Shown one piece after another: positions 21,398 through 21,707 of a stretch of 21,707 bases of DNA. The stretch's first letter is position 1. Each line of letters begins with the position of its first letter. The stretch lies in the IMG/VR virus record IMGVR_UViG_3300042261_000751, positions 1-21,707 of that record; one strand, given 5' to 3'. This DNA comes from a virus. Both the position numbers and the translations under genes were made by a program. The notes under the pieces were generated by a model, which was not told where the DNA came from, did not search any database, and saw only the letters and a program-made list of their open reading frames with translations.

Positions 21398-21503
21398 AAG
21401 CCAATGTCAAGCCGACAACCGACACCGGCAAACCGGCTAGCGCAATCCGCTGGGCCATGGTCCCGTTGTCGGTTGTCGGTTTGAATTTGGCTGTCATCAT
21501 CGC
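21398..21503. repeat. TTGTCGG-type dispersed element, copy 2
   Basis: About 106 bp, aligned over its whole length with 17219-17336. Common parts are CAACCGACACCGGCAA, CGCAATCCGCTGG, the TTGTCGG units and the final CATCATCGC. Fewer heptamers account for the shorter length. It overlaps the end of the 66-residue gene (the four-base ATGA overlap) and sits upstream of the 98-residue gene. Confidence 0.85.
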
Positions 21504-21697
21504 TTGCCACCCAGCACCGCCTCCAGATCCAGCTCCCCGATCCGCCGCGCGATCTCGCGCGCCGCGGCGAGCTCCCCGCGCGCAAAATCGTTTAGTCGGT
21601 CGTACTGCTGGGAGATACTGACCTCCATCCGGCTCGCCACCCCCGCGCACGCCGCGCGCACGGCGCGCACCATGTCCGATTCGGCCCTGGTTAGCAT
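21497..21697 (-). CDS. Small helical protein, 66 residues, unknown
   Basis: MLTRAESDMVRAVRAACAGVASRM at an ATG preceded by GAGGAG. The whole protein is helix-friendly, charged and Ala/Arg/Glu-rich (YDRLNDFARGELAAAREIARRI ends LEAVLGGKR). No family recognised. Its stop overlaps the ATG at 21500 (ATGA), the style of the rest of the operon. It could be a small regulator or a head-assembly or lysis-linked protein; no evidence distinguishes these. The window ends ten bases upstream, so any earlier gene or promoter is not visible. Confidence 0.6.
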   Translation of the reverse strand: MLTRAESDMVRAVRAACAGVASRMEVSISQQYDRLNDFARGELAAAREIARRIGELDLEAVLGGKR

Positions 21698-21707
21698 GTA
21701 ACTCCTC

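Noticed and set aside
1-21707. tRNA or rRNA genes
   Set aside because: I saw no cloverleaf-like sequences with TTCGANNC-type arms or rRNA-conserved stretches in the gaps between genes.

Overview
The window is the late (lysis, packaging, head and tail) region of a Mu-like, probably transposable, tailed phage or prophage. Every convincing gene is read from the minus strand, so the biological order runs from high to low coordinates. The DNA is very GC-rich with strong third-position GC, and most starts have purine-rich Shine-Dalgarno sequences (GGAGG or AAAGGAG). Many junctions are ATGA or TGATG overlaps, so the region reads as one long polycistronic unit. The host cannot be read directly from the window. 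High GC plus dispersed heptamer-array repeats would fit a repeat-rich GC-rich lineage such as Chloroflexota, but that is only a guess. No transposase, repressor or integrase lies in the window. || Layout, 21.7 kb down to 1: (a) two small unknown ORFs (21697-21078), a candidate promoter at about 21077-21105, an M15 peptidase endolysin and a three-transmembrane holin (21022-20217); (b) a membrane/coiled-coil DUF2730-type protein, a small winged-helix-like protein, the DUF3486-type small terminase and the Mu gp28-like large terminase (20170-17368); (c) a zinc-ribbon protein, DUF935 portal, Mu F-like head protein, a small basic protein, a Mu I-type protease with a nested scaffold start, a DUF2190-like capsid protein and the gpT-type major head protein (17378-10951); (d) a 58-residue protein, DUF1320 connector, Mu G-like tail completion protein and a tail-terminator-like protein (10878-9035); (e) tail tube, a G/GT-type tail assembly chaperone pair in a -1 frame relation, a 1090-residue tape measure, three tail-tip proteins (one with a discoidin-like domain), a GIGTTSP-type fibre protein and a truncated membrane protein running off the left edge. 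|| No sheath gene is seen between the terminator-like gene and the tape measure, and the chaperone pair is of the lambda G/GT kind. The virion is therefore probably a siphovirus with a Mu-type head and packaging machine, as in the B3/D3112 group. || The most unusual feature is a set of short tandem-repeat elements in the right half (about 10.5-21.5 kb): heptamer families built on GGAATGC, TTGTCGG and GATCAGT/GATCGCT, and a nonamer family built on GTCYGACNG. They have unrelated sequences but a shared design, most being inverted arrays around a short centre. Several are translated in frame inside phage structural genes (Mu F-like protein, portal C-terminus, and both ends of the zinc-ribbon protein). 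Two copies of the TTGTCGG element, 4.2 kb apart, share a conserved core and boundaries and differ mainly in heptamer number, which suggests a small mobile element tolerated inside a compact phage operon.
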